This document shows positions 25,101 through 27,556 of a stretch of DNA of 27,556 nucleotides, one piece after another (the first letter of the stretch is position 1; each line of letters begins with the position of its first letter). The notes under the pieces are model-generated. The model did no database searches and had not been told where the DNA came from. It saw nothing but the letters and a program-made list of their open reading frames with translations. Location: assembly GCA_043804035.1 (NCBI GenBank), contig JAZDJJ010000014.1:1-27556 (forward strand), in the 5' to 3' direction. The position numbers and the translations under genes were made by a program. The DNA comes from JAZDJJ01 sp043804035. Lineage in GTDB: Bacteria; Bacteroidota; Bacteroidia; Palsa-948.

Positions 25101-26987
25101 AGTAAGAAAAAAGCCGCAGATGTAGAAAAAGAATCAAAGACAAAGCAATTACTTGCCATTGAAAGTTGGGAAAAAGCCACGGAGATAAAAAAAGAACATC
25201 CTGAACTTGCAGCAGTTTCTTCTCCAACTGAAAAAACTACTACAACCACAGTTTCTGCTTCTGAAACAATAAAAAACAAAGATAAATACGAACACTACAC
25301 AGCTTTGAAAAAAGAAGCGGACTTGGCAATGAACAATGCAAAGCGTCAGCAAAATCAAGCGGACGAATATCAAGAACTGGCTAATTCACAGTTTAAGGAA
25401 TCACAACAACTATCAGCAAAAAGCAACACTACTACCGATCCTGCTGAGAGAACAAAACTCATTAAAGAATCCGAAGCACTTGACCAACAGATGTTGCGAA
25501 ACCAATCAAAATCTGATTCATTGAAATTCATAGCGAAAAACACAGAATCAGAAAGTAATTTCAAAAGCATAGAAGCAGAACTTTATTTGCAATCATTAGA
25601 TAAACAAGCATACGAAGAAATTACTTCTGCAACAAAAACAAATATTAAGGAAACAGAAAATAAAGAGAAGAAAGAAACATCACAAAATATTGCGCCATCA
25701 CAAGCACAAAACACTGCACCAGTACAAACGCAAAATACTGCACCAGCACAAGCACAAAGTACTGTACCATCACAAGTACAAAGTGCTGCACCATCACAAA
25801 CGCAAAATACTACACCTATACTTAGCAACTATTTCTATTCCATCTTTGACCGTTTAGAAATTGATGTGACTTCTGCATATTCTTCTTCCAAGCCCATTCC
25901 TGTTGATCCGCCAATGCCCGATGGACTTATATTTAAAGTGCAGATAGGAGCGTTCAGAAATGCCATACCACAAGATTTGTTTAAAGGATTAAAACCTATT
26001 ATGGCAGAAACAACTCCAATGGGATTTAAGCGGTACACTGCCGGCTTGTTTATTAAATTTGGAATGGCTAACACAGCAAAAAATCAGGTGCATAATCTCG
26101 GTTATCGTGATGCTTTTATAGTTGCATTCTTTAATGGGAAAAGAATCTCAATGAGCGAAGCGCTAACCAAAGCACGAAACGCAGGAGAGAATGTGGATTA
26201 TATTTTAGCTTCTGCACAAACACAAAATATTACAACTCCCGTAAAAACGCAAACTGTCGCAACTCTACAATCCGCCATATCCTCTGCACAAATGCAAAAT
26301 ATTACATCCACAGTACAAACGCAAAGCATTGCATCTTTACCAGCAGGAACATCAGTTATTGCTGCTACAACCAATGTAAAAAATGTGAGCGGATTATTTT
26401 ACACAGTTCAGATAGGTGTTTTTTCAAAAGAGGTCTCTGCTGCACAACTTTACAATATTTCTCCACTTAACAGCGAACATACCGATAATGGACTCTTCCG
26501 TTACACAACCGGAAGATTTAATGATGACTCAAAAGCCGAAATCTTAAAGAACAGCATCGTAACGAGAGGAATAAAAGATGCTTTTGTTACTGCTTACTAT
26601 CAGGGAAAAAGAATCAGTTTGTCTGCTGCAAAAAATTTAATTGCTTCGGGACAAGAGGTGCTTATGAAAGAAACCCAGACATATACTCCCGCTTCTTCTT
26701 CTTCTACCGTTCTTTCATCTTCCGGAATCATTTTCAAGATTCAGATAGGGGCTTTCCGCGAACAAGTGTCCATCGACATCGTTAATACTTTTCTCGGTAT
26801 TGCCGGAATGGGAATAAAAAATTATAAAGACGAAAACGGACTGACTGTGTTTACAGTTGGAGAATTTTCGGATTACGTTTCAGCAAGCAAACTGAAAGAT
26901 GAATTGATTTTAAAAGGATTATCAGATGCTTTTGTGGCAGCATATAAGGATGGAAAAAAGATAAGTATGAACGAAGCAATTAAATAG
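22107..26987 (+). CDS. Giant PorE-like TPR/PD40/coiled-coil protein with three SPOR-like domains
   Basis: 1626 residues from the ATG at 22107, which gives a proper signal peptide (MKKTVYYILAFTCNVLLF, cut near RGQN); an ATG at 22074 would add 11 residues ahead of it. Domains: TPR-like helices (about 30-165); PD40/WD40-like beta-propeller repeats (about 206-340: APNRNQIYFSSYGDDD, DFPFFHPNGTTLYFCSKGHN, YFSSRR); a carboxypeptidase-regulatory-like domain (about 350-421: IKGILVKK...GSYSLTLPNGG); a charged coiled coil of about 640 residues (about 550-1190) rich in A, E, K and Q; a Q/T/P/A-rich repeat segment (about 1195-1240); then SPOR-like domains at about 1272-1360, 1428-1510 and 1540-1626, each with VQIG.F and DAF(I/V)(V/T)A. 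The first three match the T9SS protein PorE, whose OmpA-like end is missing here. A role in joining an envelope machine to the cell wall is inferred. Confidence 0.8.
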   Translation: MKKTVYYILAFTCNVLLFTHVLRGQNIFSSEEDLKKQANKLFEEEEFTKAYPLFSQLLSLYSKDAQYNYKFGTCLLYSASNKEKAIPYLEYAAKRQKQNVDKEVFFYLGKAYHLNYRFADAINGYNKYKKIASSRQQEKYDVNRQIEMCANGKKLLKNITELSVLEKKEMTDADFFRSYNLTEFNSKLIVKPEDLLTSVDKKKKEQNIMYLAPNRNQIYFSSYGDDDKNGKDIFYVNRLPNGDLSKPIRLNATINTKYDEDFPFFHPNGTTLYFCSKGHNSMGGYDVFKSEWNGKDWGKPVNMDFAINTPDDDILFVSDSTDHTAYFSSRREGTQGTITVYKILLERKPLNIAIIKGILVKKVGDEVPAAKITITDISKNEVVTVANSNNKDGSYSLTLPNGGKFMFAVESEGFKKSSELVVVPPQLELKPLKQQISLINENERDKIIIANNFEADIDSTDLLFALNFIKEKSLLEVNTIEEENTEITAMDVSSKTSVKTKPTTKNKTPVEKTLPEENVMPEENVVKENTEITAVDVSPKTSAATKTPVSSVTNSDIIEMAYQDSKETQKDANELRKNANAAETYVKIKNEDAMAKHKEAEDILKNAEDITNQEEKNQQIDKANKLSKEEEQFSKEAAMSLVVSSQLNEQAKAKQEQADVELKFAKDFETAIKSNASEEYINKLLAKKEELQKQSETLKNADDFAEALNKQAEEAQTTADKTMTKYLNAIQDVSDMQKETKRLRTEAEKQKKSTVKTSMIQQAEEMEKEIPIKQKEAETLNIQAKQLQAKADTIITQSAIATSVVKGTPLPSSIIASTEGTVNNETSATATVLAYSDVFAKQLNDVESKTKNIEKEEAKANIYQSWADSIDTQIVSLKTQSSSTANKTEKKQIQNKISELQLTAKDKRQKAADSRNKVDNLKLQETLAASSTTQTTASSSVPPENIIGTKNINSYYENKLSESANTTNEYEQKTKEQKVYDDWASSLQAESQRLKKEGSKKKAADVEKESKTKQLLAIESWEKATEIKKEHPELAAVSSPTEKTTTTTVSASETIKNKDKYEHYTALKKEADLAMNNAKRQQNQADEYQELANSQFKESQQLSAKSNTTTDPAERTKLIKESEALDQQMLRNQSKSDSLKFIAKNTESESNFKSIEAELYLQSLDKQAYEEITSATKTNIKETENKEKKETSQNIAPSQAQNTAPVQTQNTAPAQAQSTVPSQVQSAAPSQTQNTTPILSNYFYSIFDRLEIDVTSAYSSSKPIPVDPPMPDGLIFKVQIGAFRNAIPQDLFKGLKPIMAETTPMGFKRYTAGLFIKFGMANTAKNQVHNLGYRDAFIVAFFNGKRISMSEALTKARNAGENVDYILASAQTQNITTPVKTQTVATLQSAISSAQMQNITSTVQTQSIASLPAGTSVIAATTNVKNVSGLFYTVQIGVFSKEVSAAQLYNISPLNSEHTDNGLFRYTTGRFNDDSKAEILKNSIVTRGIKDAFVTAYYQGKRISLSAAKNLIASGQEVLMKETQTYTPASSSSTVLSSSGIIFKIQIGAFREQVSIDIVNTFLGIAGMGIKNYKDENGLTVFTVGEFSDYVSASKLKDELILKGLSDAFVAAYKDGKKISMNEAIK
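25690..25815 (+). repeat. Low-complexity repeat coding for QAQNTAP-like units
   Basis: Imperfect units such as GCACCAGTACAAACGCAAAA recur every 21 or so bases, coding for short blocks of the type QTQNTAP(S/V/A). They form a flexible linker between the coiled coil and the first SPOR-like domain of the giant protein. Similar AQTQNI blocks recur between the SPOR-like domains (about 26212-26335). Confidence 0.7.
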
Positions 26988-27124
26988 GGTTTGCTGAAAA
27001 ATCTCTAACATCACAAGAGGTCTGAATTTCATACTAAAATCTATACTCAAAAGAATTTGATTTTCGGAAAATATGCAGGAAGGTTGTTTGTAAAAATCCG
27101 GAAATCTATTTCTGTTCGGTATAT

Positions 27125-27442
27125 CTAACGGGGTAAATTTTCCCTTTTACCCTTGCTAACAAGTTTAACCGCTTTATTCGCAAAAGCTTCAAAATCTTTA
27201 TCTGCTCTGCTTGGCTCATTTAACTTTTTTATATAATATTTATCATATTCTTTTTCCGCTAATTCTTTTGCTAATTCATGCGAGACCTTACCAGCATTTT
27301 TTAAAATATCTTTTCTGTTAATCTGTAGAAATTCATCAAGTCTTTCTATCCAATCATTCATATACATTGGCACTCTTTGCATTGCTTGTCCTTCAGCAAA
27401 AACAAGATATTGCTCCACTAGTGTAAAGATTTCTAAGTTCAT
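27125..27442 (-). pseudogene. RhuM-family protein, C-terminal fragment fused to IS end
   Basis: 105 residues. VEQYLVFAEGQAMQRVPMYM, WIERLDEFL, and DILKNAGKVSHELAKELAEKEYDKY match the last third of RhuM-family proteins (virulence-associated RhuM/DUF3644-like annotation; usual length over 300). The first two thirds are missing. The initial ATG and next seven codons (MNLEIFTL) lie inside the 139-bp inverted repeat, directly after the transposase stop, so the start codon is supplied by the insertion sequence. The original gene was thus probably cut by the IS630-like element at CTAG. It may be translated as a short fragment, but function is unlikely. Confidence 0.7.
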
Positions 27443-27556
27443 TTACTTTTGCTTTTTGCCATTATAAGTCCATTTAAACGGGTTCATTCTTGTTTCGTTA
27501 TATGTCTTGATGTATTCCGTTAATTGATCAACAAGTTGTTGTTTGCTGTGCCATAC
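27418..27556. repeat. Right arm of 139-bp terminal inverted repeat (IS 3' end)
   Basis: Exact reverse complement of 2-140. It begins at the CTAG that borders the RhuM fragment. Confidence 0.95.
27443..27556 (-). mobile_element. IS630-family transposase, C-terminal end only (second copy)
   Basis: Same 37 terminal residues and stop (27445-27443) as the copy at the left edge, read inward on the minus strand. The transposase body lies beyond the window. Its stop is followed immediately by the ATG of the RhuM fragment, so transposase transcription would read into that fragment. Confidence 0.7.

Noticed and set aside
25583..25828. Minus-strand Cys-rich repeat frame opposite the giant protein
   Set aside because: It is the complement of the QAQNTAP-coding repeat; the Cys pattern follows from repeated TTG/TGC on the other strand, and the plus-strand gene is clearly real.
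1..27556. Circular element or composite transposon suggested by matching ends
   Set aside because: The ends match in inverted, not direct, orientation, so the window is not circular; the cargo is core chromosomal genes, which makes a 27-kb composite transposon unlikely.

Overview
The window reads as a piece of an AT-rich Bacteroidota chromosome, probably from a gliding or T9SS-secreting lineage. The evidence is a nearly complete type IX secretion system (T9SS) core cluster, a T9SS type A sorting domain on a cargo protein, the T9SS regulator PorX, Bacteroidota-style -7 elements (TAnnTTTG), absence of clear Shine-Dalgarno sequences, and several short interspersed repeats of kinds I associate with this phylum. 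No tRNA, rRNA, CRISPR array or prophage was seen.

Layout. Positions 244-16702 are all on the minus strand. In transcription order these are gcvP (glycine decarboxylase P-protein), a T9SS cargo protein, the porP-gldK-gldL-gldM cluster, two proteins ending in SPOR-like domains, and a secreted papain-like (C1) peptidase. From 16881 to 26987 the genes are on the plus strand: porX-tsaE-alanine dehydrogenase-like-small membrane protein, then a hypothetical protein preceded by a 21-bp hairpin repeat array, a gene-poor stretch carrying a 142-bp palindromic repeat element, and a 1626-residue TPR/PD40/coiled-coil protein ending in three SPOR-like domains. A minus-strand fragment of a RhuM-family gene lies near the right end.

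How it fits together. GldL and GldM form the proton-driven inner-membrane motor, GldK is the outer-membrane lipoprotein ring component, PorP is an outer-membrane protein of the same machine, and PorX is the response regulator that controls T9SS genes in characterised species. Two points stand out. First, gldN, which normally follows gldM, is absent here. A 668-bp gap and two SPOR-like proteins follow instead. Second, two large envelope proteins have layouts usually closed by an OmpA-like peptidoglycan-binding domain (barrel plus thrombospondin type 3; TPR-PD40-CarboxypepD_reg as in PorE), but here each ends in three SPOR-like domains. This suggests, as inference only, an envelope anchoring module around the T9SS that uses SPOR-like rather than OmpA-like domains. 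GldL is also unusually long because of four tandem 60-residue cytoplasmic repeats.

Both window ends are the same 139-bp sequence in inverted orientation. It encodes the last residues of an IS630-like transposase, so the window is bounded by two copies of one insertion sequence with their 3' ends facing inward. This is most simply explained as a contig that broke inside a repeated IS.
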